Below, one piece after another: positions 17,664 through 26,830 of a stretch of DNA of 33,309 nucleotides. Source of the DNA: Nitrospirota bacterium (GTDB lineage: Bacteria; Nitrospirota; Leptospirillia; Leptospirillales; Leptospirillaceae); NCBI GenBank assembly GCA_021820445.1, contig JAKADN010000015.1, forward strand, positions 1 to 33,309. Reading direction: 5' to 3'. The notes below the pieces were generated by a model that was not told where the DNA came from, did not search any database, and saw only the letters and a program-made list of their open reading frames with translations. Position 1 is the first letter of the stretch. Each line of letters starts with the position of its first letter. The position numbers and the translations under genes were made by a program.

Positions 17664-19793
17664 TCAGGCCTTGGCAGCCGACCGATGTTCCCGACCCTCA
17701 CCTTCCTCGGCAATGGCTTCCTTGCGGGACAGGCGGATTTTTCCCTGACGGTCGACTTCAAGGACCTTGACGACGATCTCGTCTCCTTCGTTGACGACAT
17801 CGGTGACCTTTTCCACTCTCCGTGGCTCCAGCTGGGAAACATGACACAAGCCGGTCGTTCCCGGCATGATCTCAACAAATGCCCCATAATCGGCGATCGT
17901 CTTGACCTTTCCGAGGTAGATCTTCCCGACCTCCGCCTCCGCGACGATCTGGTTGATCATTTCGATGGCCTTTCGAGCGGCTTCCTCGTCGGCGGACGCG
18001 ACGCGAATCAGACCTGAATCCTCGATGTCGATCTTGACTCCGGTTTTTTCTGTGATGCTCCGGATCATTTTGCCTCCAGGGCCGATCACCTCCCGAATCT
18101 TGTCCTGCTTCACCTGAATCGTCAGGATCCGGGGCGCATAAGGAGACATCGTCGCTCGAACGGACGGCATCGAAGCCTTCATTTTGCCCATGATATGCAT
18201 TCGGCCTTCACGAGCCTGATCGAGCGCTTTTTTCATGATCTCCAGGGTGATTCCCTTGATCTTGATGTCCATCTGGACCGCAGTCACCCCGGAATCTGTG
18301 CCCGTCACCTTGAAATCCATATCTCCCAGATGATCCTCTATTCCCAGAATATCAGAGAGAATGGCCACCCGGTCGCCTTCCTTGATGAGTCCCATCGCGA
18401 TCCCCGCCACGGGAGCCTTGATCGGGATTCCGGCATCCATCATCGCCAGGGTTCCGCCACATACCGTTGCCATGGACGTGGACCCATTGGATTCAAGAAT
18501 GTCTGAGACAAGGCGGATGGAATAGGGAAAAGCTTCCTTCGAGGGAAGAATGGGCAACAGAGCCCGTTCGGCAAGATTTCCATGACCAATCTCGCGTCTT
18601 CCGGGACCCCGCATCGGCTTGACCTCACCCACCGAGAAGGCGGGAAAGTTGTAATGCAGCATAAACCGCTTGGTCGATTCCCCTTCCAACGCGTCAATCC
18701 TTTGCTCGTCATCGGATGTTCCGAGAGTCGCGACGGAAAGGCTCTGGGTTTCACCTCGCGTGAAGAGGGCCGATCCATGAGTCCTGGGCAGGATGCCCAC
18801 TTCGATCGTGATTGGACGAATTTCCGTTGTCTTTCGACCGTCGGCACGAATGCCGCGATCGAGGACCATCGCCCGGAGGAGCTCTCTTTCGAGATCGTGA
18901 AACCCTGTTGAAAACTCCTTTTCTTCATGGGCATCCTTGAAACCGTCGGGAAAAAGCTCCTTGGAAAGAGTGTTCCGGATTTCAGAGGTCTTGTCTTCAC
19001 GGGCCTTTTTGTCGGACATGACAAGAACGGCAGACAGTGGTTCCTTCCCTCCCTGCCGAATCTTCTCCATCAATTCGGGGCGAACAGGGACAGGGGGAAT
19101 AGCCCGCTTGACCTTTCCGGCCTTTTTCTGAAGCTCAATCTGGGCTGCAATGATCGGCTGACAGGCATTGTGTGCGGTGCGAATGGCTTCCAGAAACAGT
19201 TCCTCAGAGACTTCGGAGGCCTTTCCTTCAACCATCATGATCGCATCGGCGGTTCCCGCAACGACCAGATCGATGGAGGACTTTTCCTGCTGCTCAAGAT
19301 CGGGGTTGATGACAAAATTTCCGTCGATGTAGCCAACCCGAACGGCACCCATGGGATCATGGAAGGGAATATCGGAGATGGTGAGAGCCGCCGATGCCGC
19401 AACCACAGCCATCACATCGGTGACCCCGCTTCTGTCAGCAGAAACGACCGAAGCGATCACCTGTGTGTCATAATAAAAGCCCTCCGGAAAAAGCGGGCGA
19501 ATGGGCCGATCGACCAGTCGGCTGTTCAGGATCTCCCTCTCGGAGGGCTTCCCTTCGCGCTTGAAAAAACCGCCCGGAATCTTTCCTGCGGCATAGGCTC
19601 TTTCCTGATAGTCGACCGTCAACGGGAGGAAATCCGTCCCGGGCTTGATGGTTTTTGATGCCACAGCGGTCGCAATGACCACGGTTCCCTCGACCCAGAG
19701 GACGATCGCTCCGTCTGCTTGGCGGGCCATTCGACCTGTTTCGAGCCTGACCGTCTTCCCGCCAACGTTGACTTCAACAGTTTCTTGCTTCAT
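17664..19793 (-). CDS. pnp: Polyribonucleotide nucleotidyltransferase (PNPase)
   Basis: PNPase degrades RNA from the 3' end by phosphorolysis and is a core RNA-decay enzyme. The 709-residue product has two RNase-PH domains (the second with FTRGETQSL and the active-site segment GDMDFKVTGT), a helical linker, a KH domain with the GxxG loop I-G-P-G-G-K and an S1 domain (GKIYLGKVKTIADYGAFVEI). The ATG at 19793 begins the family N-terminus MKQETVEVNVGGK; an in-frame upstream ATG (19826) adds an unlikely 11 residues. It follows rpsO, as in most bacteria, across a 139-bp gap filled by a large hairpin that may autoregulate it. Confidence 0.97.
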   Translation of the reverse strand: MKQETVEVNVGGKTVRLETGRMARQADGAIVLWVEGTVVIATAVASKTIKPGTDFLPLTVDYQERAYAAGKIPGGFFKREGKPSEREILNSRLVDRPIRPLFPEGFYYDTQVIASVVSADRSGVTDVMAVVAASAALTISDIPFHDPMGAVRVGYIDGNFVINPDLEQQEKSSIDLVVAGTADAIMMVEGKASEVSEELFLEAIRTAHNACQPIIAAQIELQKKAGKVKRAIPPVPVRPELMEKIRQGGKEPLSAVLVMSDKKAREDKTSEIRNTLSKELFPDGFKDAHEEKEFSTGFHDLERELLRAMVLDRGIRADGRKTTEIRPITIEVGILPRTHGSALFTRGETQSLSVATLGTSDDEQRIDALEGESTKRFMLHYNFPAFSVGEVKPMRGPGRREIGHGNLAERALLPILPSKEAFPYSIRLVSDILESNGSTSMATVCGGTLAMMDAGIPIKAPVAGIAMGLIKEGDRVAILSDILGIEDHLGDMDFKVTGTDSGVTAVQMDIKIKGITLEIMKKALDQAREGRMHIMGKMKASMPSVRATMSPYAPRILTIQVKQDKIREVIGPGGKMIRSITEKTGVKIDIEDSGLIRVASADEEAARKAIEMINQIVAEAEVGKIYLGKVKTIADYGAFVEIMPGTTGLCHVSQLEPRRVEKVTDVVNEGDEIVVKVLEVDRQGKIRLSRKEAIAEEGEGREHRSAAKA

Positions 19794-19844
19794 GTTTTTG
19801 ATGTTCCTTTCCGGTAGCCGGATCAATGGAATCCTTGATGGATA

Positions 19845-19923
19845 CGGGTTTCAGGCGGCCGCAAAGCTGACTTTTGTCTTGTTTCTGACAGGGGAAGTCA
19901 GCTCAACGCCCTTCTGAAACCCG
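19845..19923 (-). promoter_or_regulatory. Long nested hairpin in the rpsO-pnp gap, possible RNase III/PNPase control site
   Basis: Outer arms CGGGTTTCAG (19845-19854) and CTGAAACCCG (19914-19923) pair over 10 bp, inner arms AGCTGACTT (19865-19873) and AAGTCAGCT (19895-19903) over 9 bp, with GCG/CGC pairing possible between. No T-run follows toward pnp, so it is unlikely to be a terminator. In E. coli the same gap holds a hairpin cut by RNase III, after which PNPase represses its own mRNA. The sequences are not compared; the analogy is positional and structural. Confidence 0.6.
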
Positions 19924-19932
19924 CCTTTCAAT

Positions 19933-20202
19933 CTAGCGACGCAACCCGAGACGTGCAATGATTTCCTGATATTTGGCTGGATTGGTTGTCTGAAGATACT
20001 TGAGGTGACGGCGTCTTCTGCTGACCATGAGAAGAAGGCCCCGACGGGAATGGACATCCTTTGGGAATTTTTTGAAATGCTCTCCAAGCTGGTTGATCCT
20101 TTCGGTCAGAATCGCCACCTGAACCTCGACCGATCCGGTATCATTGCTGGAGATTTTGAATGAATTGATGACTTCCTGCTTTTTTTCCTTGCTCAACGCC
20201 AT
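19933..20202 (-). CDS. rpsO: 30S ribosomal protein S15
   Basis: An 89-residue protein of exactly the usual length. It carries the S15 signatures: [34 protein letters not shown] and [11 protein letters not shown]15 binds 16S rRNA early in small-subunit assembly and, in several bacteria, its own mRNA. The start has GGGAG upstream and lies 15 bp after truB. It is the penultimate gene of the rimP-pnp operon. Whether this mRNA has an S15-binding leader cannot be told; the gap to truB is too short to hold one outside the coding region. Confidence 0.97.
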   Translation of the reverse strand: MALSKEKKQEVINSFKISSNDTGSVEVQVAILTERINQLGEHFKKFPKDVHSRRGLLLMVSRRRRHLKYLQTTNPAKYQEIIARLGLRR

Positions 20203-20217
20203 GCCCTGAACTCCCTT

Positions 20218-21240
20218 TTAACCGTTTTCATTGTGAGAGGGAATACGCTTTCCCTCTCTTACCTGCGCTGACTTTGTCCGAAAAAGGAGTACGATTTTCG
20301 CCACAGGTATACCTCCAGGAAAAAGACTCAACTCCTCGCTATTCAGAAGAGCCTCGGCTAACCCCAGAATCTTCCCCTCCTGCCCCATTATTCTAATCGT
20401 ATCCTTCGCATGAAACAATCCTTCCCGGCGAAAAAACCAGATGCCGGGAAGCAGGCCCCCCTTCTGCAAGGCCGGAGCGGCGTTCGGAAGAATCTCCAGG
20501 GACGGAAGATCCAGGAAAACCTTTTCCGGACCAATCAGGGCGGCGCCAAGGTCTTCTGCATTCCAGGAGTTTTCGATGACCTCCATCCCAACCGCCCCCT
20601 CCACCGAAAAACGCCCTACTGTCAATCTCCGGAGACGGCTGACATGGCCGCCGCATCCCAGAGCGTCTCCGATTTGGCGCGCGAGCACGCGCACATAGGT
20701 GCCCTTGGAACAATGGACGCGAAGAGAGAGCCTCCCTTCTTGACACGTGAGAAATTCCAGCGAATGAACCGTCACGAGGCGAGGGTCGCGCTCCACGGTC
20801 ATCCCTTTTCGCGCCAGTTTGTAGAGCGGAACCCCCTTCTGCTTCACCGCCGAGTACATCGGAGGCTCCTGCCACTGCTCCCCCACAAAGCCCTGCAGAA
20901 CCTCCCTTATTTTTTCCTCCGAAAGATCTTCCGGAATGGGGGATCTCGCGACGACTGTCCCCTGACTGTCATCGGTATCCGTTGTCACTCCGAGGGAGAC
21001 ATCGAAAGAATAGGACTTGTCGTGTGCCTGTATGAATCCCGACATCTTTGTCGCTTCCCCCAGAAAAAGAGGGAGCAACCCCGAAGCCAGGGGATCGAGC
21101 GTCCCTCCGTGGCCGACTTTGTCGATGCCCGACTTTTTCCGAAGGGCGTGAACGATGTCGTGGGAGGTCGGACCGGCAGGTTTGTCCACCAAAAGAAGTC
21201 CGGAGATTTCCGACGATGACTGATCGTCAAATAAAGTCAC
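20218..21240 (-). CDS. truB: tRNA pseudouridine-55 synthase
   Basis: TruB makes the conserved pseudouridine 55 in the T-loop of tRNAs. The 340-residue product has the catalytic-motif region GHGGTLDPLASGLL with the active Asp, the K-S-Y-S-F-D-V tract, the KGTYVR(V/L)ARQIG motif and a C-terminal PUA-like part, with a basic tail. The start is GTG at 21240, overlapping the rbfA stop as GTGA, with GGAGGAGA immediately ahead. It is slightly longer than the E. coli enzyme (314), mostly in the C-terminal part. Confidence 0.95.
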   Translation of the reverse strand: MTLFDDQSSSEISGLLLVDKPAGPTSHDIVHALRKKSGIDKVGHGGTLDPLASGLLPLFLGEATKMSGFIQAHDKSYSFDVSLGVTTDTDDSQGTVVARSPIPEDLSEEKIREVLQGFVGEQWQEPPMYSAVKQKGVPLYKLARKGMTVERDPRLVTVHSLEFLTCQEGRLSLRVHCSKGTYVRVLARQIGDALGCGGHVSRLRRLTVGRFSVEGAVGMEVIENSWNAEDLGAALIGPEKVFLDLPSLEILPNAAPALQKGGLLPGIWFFRREGLFHAKDTIRIMGQEGKILGLAEALLNSEELSLFPGGIPVAKIVLLFRTKSAQVREGKRIPSHNENG

Positions 21241-21602
21241 TCTCCTCCGTCCTCTGCGTTCGGGTTTGCCAACAAGCGCTCAATCCTGGCGGGATCTGTT
21301 TCATCGGCGTCATGAGCGAAGGTCAGGGCGGGAATGTACTTGATCCTGATCCGGCTCGCAAGCTCCTTGCGAAGCCCTCCGCAGTATCGATCGAAAGCTT
21401 CCTGGCAGGCGGCTGGATCCTCTCCGGGATAAACGCGATAGTAGATCGTGGCCTTTCGAAGATCCCCTGAAAGGGCCACTCTCGTGATGGTCGCCCGGGA
21501 AAGTCGAGAATCACGGGAAAAGCGGGACAGAATCATCGCCATGACTTCATGAATCTCTGCTGAGACTCTGTCCGATCTTCGGAATCCGGGATCATGCTTC
21601 AT
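21237..21602 (-). CDS. rbfA: Ribosome-binding factor A
   Basis: RbfA is a KH-fold protein that helps mature the 5' end of 16S rRNA and is needed at low temperature. The 121-residue product has the R-x-x-R-V-(S)-x-E-I-H-E start, the middle segment DLRKATIYYRVYPGED and the late LRKELASRIRIKYIPALTF(AH)D motif. The size is typical. It is linked by ATGA to the DUF503 gene before it and by GTGA to truB after it. Confidence 0.95.
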   Translation of the reverse strand: MKHDPGFRRSDRVSAEIHEVMAMILSRFSRDSRLSRATITRVALSGDLRKATIYYRVYPGEDPAACQEAFDRYCGGLRKELASRIRIKYIPALTFAHDADETDPARIERLLANPNAEDGGE

Positions 21603-21919
21603 AGAAACTCTCGGTGCGAATCGAGAAGAACCAACTCTGGAGAAGAAAGCACCATCTCGCGAATCTTCTCGAAGATTCTTTCCGGAAGGCGTGGATCAGA
21701 GGAAATCATGACCACCTCCACCACTGCCCTTTGCCAGAGGTCCTGATATCCCGTTTCGGCGATCGAAACGGGATATCGTTCACGAATCCTGGCGGTCAGA
21801 CTCGACAAAAGTTGTCTTTTTTCCTTGAGTGAATGGACATCAGGAAAATGGAGGATCAATATGAGGTGCGCAATAGGAGATCTCTGATGCGGATCCCTTT
21901 CATGTGTTGACCGGCTCAA
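21599..21919 (-). CDS. ylxP: DUF503 / YlxP-family protein
   Basis: A 106-residue protein matching YlxP/DUF503: LHFPDVHSLKEKRQLLSSLTARIRERYPVSIAETGYQDLWQRAVVEV. The family is nearly always found between infB and rbfA, and Bacillus YlxP has been linked to ribosome assembly, though the role is poorly defined. The first ~15 polar residues are longer than in typical members. The start lies 20 bases inside the infB end, so translation is probably coupled. Confidence 0.9.
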   Translation of the reverse strand: MSRSTHERDPHQRSPIAHLILILHFPDVHSLKEKRQLLSSLTARIRERYPVSIAETGYQDLWQRAVVEVVMISSDPRLPERIFEKIREMVLSSPELVLLDSHREFL

Positions 21920-24512
21920 GCTTTCCCGCTATCTTTTCCTGAACGAAGCACTCTATCAGGTCACCCACCTTGATATCGCGGAAGTTTTCCAAGGAAATCC
22001 CGCATTCATAGCCGGCGGCGACTTCACGCACATCGTCCTTAAATCTCTTCAGGGCTTCCATCTTGCCCTCGAAGACCACCGCCCCGTCCCGAATGAGCTT
22101 GACCACCGTCCCGGTCCGCTGCATGACTCCTTCGGAGACATAGCATCCGGCAACCGTTCCGACCCGTGAGATATTGTAAACCTGACGCACTTCGGCACGA
22201 CCGACAAACTTTTCTCGAATGGTGGGCGACAGCATCCCTTCCATTGCCTTCCTGATGTCCTCCACGGCATCATAAATCACCGAGTAAAACTTCATTTCCA
22301 CTTTTTCCCGCTCCGCCAAAGTCAGGGCCTTGGGCTCTGGACGAACGTTGAAACCAAGAATCACGGCGTTTGAGGCCTGGGCCAACAGGACATCGGTTTC
22401 ACGAATTCCTCCGACTCCCTCATGGATGAACCTCACTCTGACCTTCTTGTTCTCAAGTTTCCCAATGGCCTGCCGGATGGGTTCGATCGAACCCTGGACA
22501 TCGACCTTGAGGATCAGGTTAAGATCCTTGATGAGGCCTTCCTCGATCTGAGAGTAAAGATCCTCGAGCGTGACCTTCTTGTTCTGAAGAAGCTGAAGGG
22601 CCCGTTGTCTGGCCTGGCGGGCCATGGCTACCTGCCGACCCAGCTTTTCGTCCTCGACCGCAATGAAGATGTCTCCTGGCTGTGGCATCCCGTCGAGTCC
22701 AACGACCTCGGCGGAATGAGAAGGGGTGACCTCCGTGATCCGGTGGCCGAAGGGGTCTGTCAGGCTCCGAACCCGACCGACCTGTGCTCCCAGGACAAGA
22801 AAGTTTCCGACCTTGAGGGTTCCCTTCTGAACGAGAACCGAAGCCACGATGCCTCTTCCCTTGTCGAGACGTGATTCGATGACCAGACCTCGGGCCCGAC
22901 GATTGGGATTGGCCTTGAGATCCAGAACATCCGCCTGGAGCAGGATCATTTCAAGAAGAAGGTCCAGACCTGTCCTCTTTTTGGCAGAGACCGGACAGAA
23001 AATCGTCGTACCGCCCCATTCCTCCGGAGTGAGCCCATATTCAGACAGAGCCTGCTTGACTCGGTCCGGATTGGCCTCCGGTTTGTCGATCTTGTTTATG
23101 GCGACGATGATCGGAACATCGGCCGCACGGGCATGGTTGATGGCCTCCACGGTCTGGGGCATGACTCCATCATCCGCGGCAACAACGAGAACGACAACAT
23201 CGGTTGCCTTCGCTCCGCGGGCCCGCATCGCCGTGAAGGCTTCATGTCCAGGGGTATCAAGGAAGGTGATATCCCGTCCGTTGATCGATACGGTGTAGGC
23301 ACCGATATGCTGGGTGATGCCACCCGCCTCCCCTTCGGCCACCTTGCTCTTGCGAATGGCATCGAGAAGAGAGGTCTTCCCATGGTCGGTGTGCCCCATG
23401 ATCGTGACGACGGGCGGACGCGGCAACAGATCCTCCGGAGAATCCTCCGATTCACCAAGAATGGCTTCCTCCGGTTCCTCCTGCTGGATTTCGACGGCGA
23501 TACCCAGCTGCTCGGCAACAAGCATTGCGGCTTCAGGATCAACCGGCTCGGTGATTGTGGTCATCACCCCCATGGCCATCAGGCGCATGATGACATCCTG
23601 CACCTTGACACCCAATTTGTCCGCAAAGTCCTTGACGCTCGTTCCGGCCTCGATCCGTATGGACTTCTTCCGTGCCTTGGTTCCGTCAACGGCCTGGGAG
23701 GCTCCCCTTGAATCGCTTCCTCCTTTCGCCTTCTTCTTGAAGGAGGGGGCCTTCTTGAAAGCAGGGCGCGGAAAGGAAGGGCGGGACGACGTCTGTGTTT
23801 CAGGGGGAGCGCCGGGAGCGACGACACGATGAACCGTGGCAGGAGAGACCGGTGGCTTGGATATTGCGGATTCTTTTTCTCCGGCTTCCTCGAGATCGAC
23901 AAAATCCTCTTCTCGAAGCATGTGAAGGCGATCGAGCTTCTGGTTTTTGTCTTTGGTGGTTTTTGCTGGTTTTCCGCGCTTGTCACCGGGGAGCGCCCGG
24001 TCCCGGACCGCCCCCTTTTCCGCCGTTTCTTTTGAAGGAACGGCCGTGGAAGGAGCGGAAGGAGTCTTTTCCCCTTGACGAACCGGTGCGTTTTCCTGCG
24101 TCCATCCTTCGACTGGAATACGGGGGAGAATATTCTCGGCAGGAGCTCCAGCCGTCAGAGGGAGCTGCGTGGCAGGGGGCACCGCTTCAACGGCATTCAC
24201 AACATTTTCCATGCCGACGGGACGCTCGGTTTCGATAGCCCCCGCCTCTGGAGGGGAAACCACTTCGGCCTGAACGGGTTGCTCCTCAGCGACCTCGGCC
24301 CCGGGAGCAAAAGATTTCTTCTTGATGAGGATCGGCTTTTTGGGGGCCTCGGGGGCCTCCTCTCCCTTTTTTACCTTTTGCCGAACAATGTTGATGGTTC
24401 TTTCATCGAGAGTCGCCATGTGAGACGGCGCATGAATCCCCCAGAGTTTAAGTTTGGCAAGCAGGGATTTGCTTTCCATTTTCAATTCGCGAGCCAATTC
24501 ATAAACCTTCAA
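21900..24512 (-). CDS. infB: Translation initiation factor IF-2, with TTG start
   Basis: IF-2 is the GTPase that brings fMet-tRNA to the ribosome and joins subunits. The 870-residue product has the N-terminal IF2N module (K-V-Y-E-L-A-R-E-L), a ~230-residue linker rich in Ala, Pro, Glu and Lys, a second IF2N-like part near 285-315, and the GTPase from 370 with G1 GHTDHGKT (usually GHVDHGKT), DTPGHEAF and NKID. Domains II, III and IV follow. The start at 24512 is a TTG: it gives the family N-terminus and has GAGGGGGA a few bases before it. The only ATG just upstream is out of frame, and the next in-frame ATG (24479) would cut the module. Confidence 0.95.
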   Translation of the reverse strand: MKVYELARELKMESKSLLAKLKLWGIHAPSHMATLDERTINIVRQKVKKGEEAPEAPKKPILIKKKSFAPGAEVAEEQPVQAEVVSPPEAGAIETERPVGMENVVNAVEAVPPATQLPLTAGAPAENILPRIPVEGWTQENAPVRQGEKTPSAPSTAVPSKETAEKGAVRDRALPGDKRGKPAKTTKDKNQKLDRLHMLREEDFVDLEEAGEKESAISKPPVSPATVHRVVAPGAPPETQTSSRPSFPRPAFKKAPSFKKKAKGGSDSRGASQAVDGTKARKKSIRIEAGTSVKDFADKLGVKVQDVIMRLMAMGVMTTITEPVDPEAAMLVAEQLGIAVEIQQEEPEEAILGESEDSPEDLLPRPPVVTIMGHTDHGKTSLLDAIRKSKVAEGEAGGITQHIGAYTVSINGRDITFLDTPGHEAFTAMRARGAKATDVVVLVVAADDGVMPQTVEAINHARAADVPIIVAINKIDKPEANPDRVKQALSEYGLTPEEWGGTTIFCPVSAKKRTGLDLLLEMILLQADVLDLKANPNRRARGLVIESRLDKGRGIVASVLVQKGTLKVGNFLVLGAQVGRVRSLTDPFGHRITEVTPSHSAEVVGLDGMPQPGDIFIAVEDEKLGRQVAMARQARQRALQLLQNKKVTLEDLYSQIEEGLIKDLNLILKVDVQGSIEPIRQAIGKLENKKVRVRFIHEGVGGIRETDVLLAQASNAVILGFNVRPEPKALTLAEREKVEMKFYSVIYDAVEDIRKAMEGMLSPTIREKFVGRAEVRQVYNISRVGTVAGCYVSEGVMQRTGTVVKLIRDGAVVFEGKMEALKRFKDDVREVAAGYECGISLENFRDIKVGDLIECFVQEKIAGKLEPVNT

Positions 24513-24531
24513 AGAACCATCCCCCTCTTCG

Positions 24532-25875
24532 TTATAGCGACCCCGAATCCGTCTCCGGCGTAGTTCCGGAAGTCTTCGGATAACCCATGAAATCCCGTGC
24601 GGTTTCGATCAGCTTAGCGGCAGTTTTCGGACCAAACTTCGGAAGTTTGGCGATATCCTCCGCCGATGCATTGGCCACCTTTTCGACACTGTCAAAACCC
24701 GCTGCCTTCAGGGCATCGGCCATATTTCCGCCCATTCCCGGAAGATCCTCGAGAAGAATCATCGAAGGCGCTTCCAATGAGGGCGCGGCCTGTCCCTCAT
24801 GCTCTCCTTCTGCAGAACGGGCCATCCGATCGGCCTCGTACTGCTGTTCACTGAAGATGTCGATCTTCCATCCGGTGAGTTTTGCTGCAAGCCGAACATT
24901 CTGTCCCCGACGACCAATGGCAAGGGAGAGCTGCTGGTTGGCGACCACAACCGTCGCAACCTTGTCGAACTCCCCGTCCCGGGTCGCGACTCGAAGAACC
25001 TTGGCGGGAGAAAGAGCACGGGCGATAAAGGTCCCCGGATCCGGACTCCAGTCGATGATATCGATTTTCTCTCCGTGAATTTCACGGACAATGGCCTGGA
25101 CCCGTGAGCCCTTGACTCCGACGCACGAACCAACCGGATCAACATTCGGGTCCCGTGAAAGCACTGCGACCTTGGCCCGCTCACCCGGATCGCGAACAAC
25201 GCCCTTGATCTCGATGATTCCTTCACTTATTTCAGGCACTTCCTTTTCGAAAAGGCGCGCCAGAAAATCGGGATGGGTCCTCGAGAGAATCAGCTGAGGG
25301 CCCCGGGTGGTTGTCCGAATGTCGAGCAGAAGAGCCTTGACCCTGTCTCCACGATGAAAGGATTCCCTGGGAATTTGCTCTTTATATGGCAGGATTGCTT
25401 CTGTCTTCCCAAGGTCTATGATGAAGCTCCTCTTTTCCTGTCCGATATAGACGCCGGCGACAACATTCCCCTTTTTCCCGCCAAATTCCCTGGCAACGAC
25501 AGACCACTCGGCTTCGCGCACCTTCTGAAAAATGACTTGCTTCGCCGCCTGGGCCGCGATCCGACCGAAGTCATCGATCTCGAGAAAGGCCCCGATTTCG
25601 TCACCGACCTCCGCTTCAGGGTCGGATTCCATCGCCTCGGCAAGAGAAACTTCCTCATTGGGGGAAAGGACATTCTCGACAATCCGGCGAATATGAAGAA
25701 CCTGGATCTCGCCCGTTCTCGGATCGATTTCGACCTGAAAATTATCCCCACCGCCATAGCGTTTTCTTGCAGCGGTCAGAATGGCGGACTGCAGGGCCTC
25801 CAGGAGTGTTTCCTGGGGAATTCCCTTCTCCCGGTGAAGCTGGTCAAGGACACTCAACAATTCCTGATTAACCAT
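24532..25875 (-). CDS. nusA: Transcription termination/antitermination factor NusA
   Basis: NusA binds RNA polymerase and affects pausing, termination and antitermination. The 447-residue product has the N-terminal polymerase-binding domain, an S1 domain, two KH domains (with the GSCVGVKGSRVQAIVREIHGEKIDI and IGRRGQNVRLA loops) and a C-terminal helix-hairpin-helix pair (LPGMGGNMADAL, LPKFGPKTAAKL). One such C-terminal repeat region is fewer than in E. coli NusA. ATG 25875 has GGGAGAG ahead. A 105-bp gap separates it from rimP, and the TTG of infB follows after 19 bp. Confidence 0.96.
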   Translation of the reverse strand: MVNQELLSVLDQLHREKGIPQETLLEALQSAILTAARKRYGGGDNFQVEIDPRTGEIQVLHIRRIVENVLSPNEEVSLAEAMESDPEAEVGDEIGAFLEIDDFGRIAAQAAKQVIFQKVREAEWSVVAREFGGKKGNVVAGVYIGQEKRSFIIDLGKTEAILPYKEQIPRESFHRGDRVKALLLDIRTTTRGPQLILSRTHPDFLARLFEKEVPEISEGIIEIKGVVRDPGERAKVAVLSRDPNVDPVGSCVGVKGSRVQAIVREIHGEKIDIIDWSPDPGTFIARALSPAKVLRVATRDGEFDKVATVVVANQQLSLAIGRRGQNVRLAAKLTGWKIDIFSEQQYEADRMARSAEGEHEGQAAPSLEAPSMILLEDLPGMGGNMADALKAAGFDSVEKVANASAEDIAKLPKFGPKTAAKLIETARDFMGYPKTSGTTPETDSGSL

Positions 25876-25980
25876 TCATCTCTCCCAATCGGTTCCGTCT
25901 CTTCGTCCGACATGAACGTCGTCCGGGCAACAAGCTTCCTGTCTCTTCATATCACTACACTCTACCACACGATGCCCGCT

Positions 25981-26508
25981 TTACCCTCTCGACCGAGTCG
26001 CTTCCCGGTCTTTTGGTGCAGGAACGGAACGCCAGAACTCCGCCTGCACGCTTCTGACATTCGAAAACAGAACCTGAAGGGTGGCAGACTTCTTTCCAGA
26101 CGAGACCAAAAGCTCGAATCCTTCCGCAGACACGGCTCCGATCCGTCCCTTCCAAACCTTCTGACCGGACACGGCCTCAACAAGCTTCACATTGACCCAC
26201 TGACCCGGATTGCGCTCCAGGTCGGCCGGGACCTTAAGCATCCGGTCAAGACCTGGCGAGCTTACCTCAAGGTGATAGCGGCCAGGAAAAGGATCAATGA
26301 CGTCGAGCAACACACTGATCCTGCGACTGGCTCCTTCCAGCTGGTCAATCGTCACCCCCTCGGGGCTTTCGATAAAAACCCGAAGGACACCACTGTTTTT
26401 CTTGGGTAGCACAAGATCGTAGAGTGTCAGTCCCATTGAAACAAGGAGAAGAGAGATCTCTTCGGTCAATCGGTCGGGGGAGGGGGGCAAAACGGGGTTA
26501 TCGGACAT
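25981..26508 (-). CDS. rimP: Ribosome maturation factor RimP
   Basis: RimP helps assemble the 3' domain of the 30S subunit. The 175-residue product has the two-domain plan: an alpha/beta N-terminal part with the signature LRVFIESPEGVTIDQLEGASRRISVLLD and D(P)FPGRYHLEVSSPGLDR, and a C-terminal SH3-like barrel. AAAGGAGATC precedes ATG 26508. It is the first gene of the operon; the promoter must lie within about 26509-26580. A small ATTGAC/GTCAAT inverted repeat (26553-26558, 26564-26569) is there, but no convincing -35/-10 pair was seen. Confidence 0.94.
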   Translation of the reverse strand: MSDNPVLPPSPDRLTEEISLLLVSMGLTLYDLVLPKKNSGVLRVFIESPEGVTIDQLEGASRRISVLLDVIDPFPGRYHLEVSSPGLDRMLKVPADLERNPGQWVNVKLVEAVSGQKVWKGRIGAVSAEGFELLVSSGKKSATLQVLFSNVRSVQAEFWRSVPAPKDREATRSRG

Positions 26509-26580
26509 ATTCTACAGATCTCCTTTAATAAATCAACCCCCTGCCCCGCGTCATTGACGAAAGGTCAATCGCCCTCTCGC

Positions 26581-26817
26581 TCAATGGGTTTCCACGGGAG
26601 TTCCCAAGGGTGGCTTGTCCGCATAGGGGACAAATGAGTTGGCCCCGCCCAGCTGTCCGGGTAGGACCGAAGGGGACGACTCGCTTCGAGAGGAAGGAGG
26701 AGTGGAGGGGCCGGGAGCCTCTGCCGTTTTTGAGGTTCCCGGAGAGGAATGACAGCCTGCCGCCACAAGCAACCCCAAAAAAACGATTGCCCGGAGTTCT
26801 TTTCGAAAGCATCCCAT
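26581..26817 (-). CDS. Small putative lipoprotein
   Basis: A 78-residue protein with a classical lipoprotein signal: charged head (M-G-C-F-R-K-E-L-R), hydrophobic core IVFLGLL and lipobox V-A-A-G-C with Cys22 as the lipidated residue. The mature part of about 57 residues is rich in Ser, Pro, Gly and Thr with no recognisable domain; such stretches usually act as flexible outside tails. ATG 26817 is taken for its AGGTGATT site and good signal; longer in-frame starts would run into the DUF4337 gene. It lies 13 bp after that gene, likely on one transcript. Function unknown. Confidence 0.7.
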   Translation of the reverse strand: MGCFRKELRAIVFLGLLVAAGCHSSPGTSKTAEAPGPSTPPSSRSESSPSVLPGQLGGANSFVPYADKPPLGTPVETH

Positions 26818-26830
26818 CGCAATCACCTGC

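Noticed and set aside
25876-25950. A 24-codon minus-strand reading frame filling part of the rimP-nusA gap and ending exactly where nusA starts
   Set aside because: No ribosome site, unremarkable composition; abutting nusA could be chance. It could be tested for conservation as a leader peptide.
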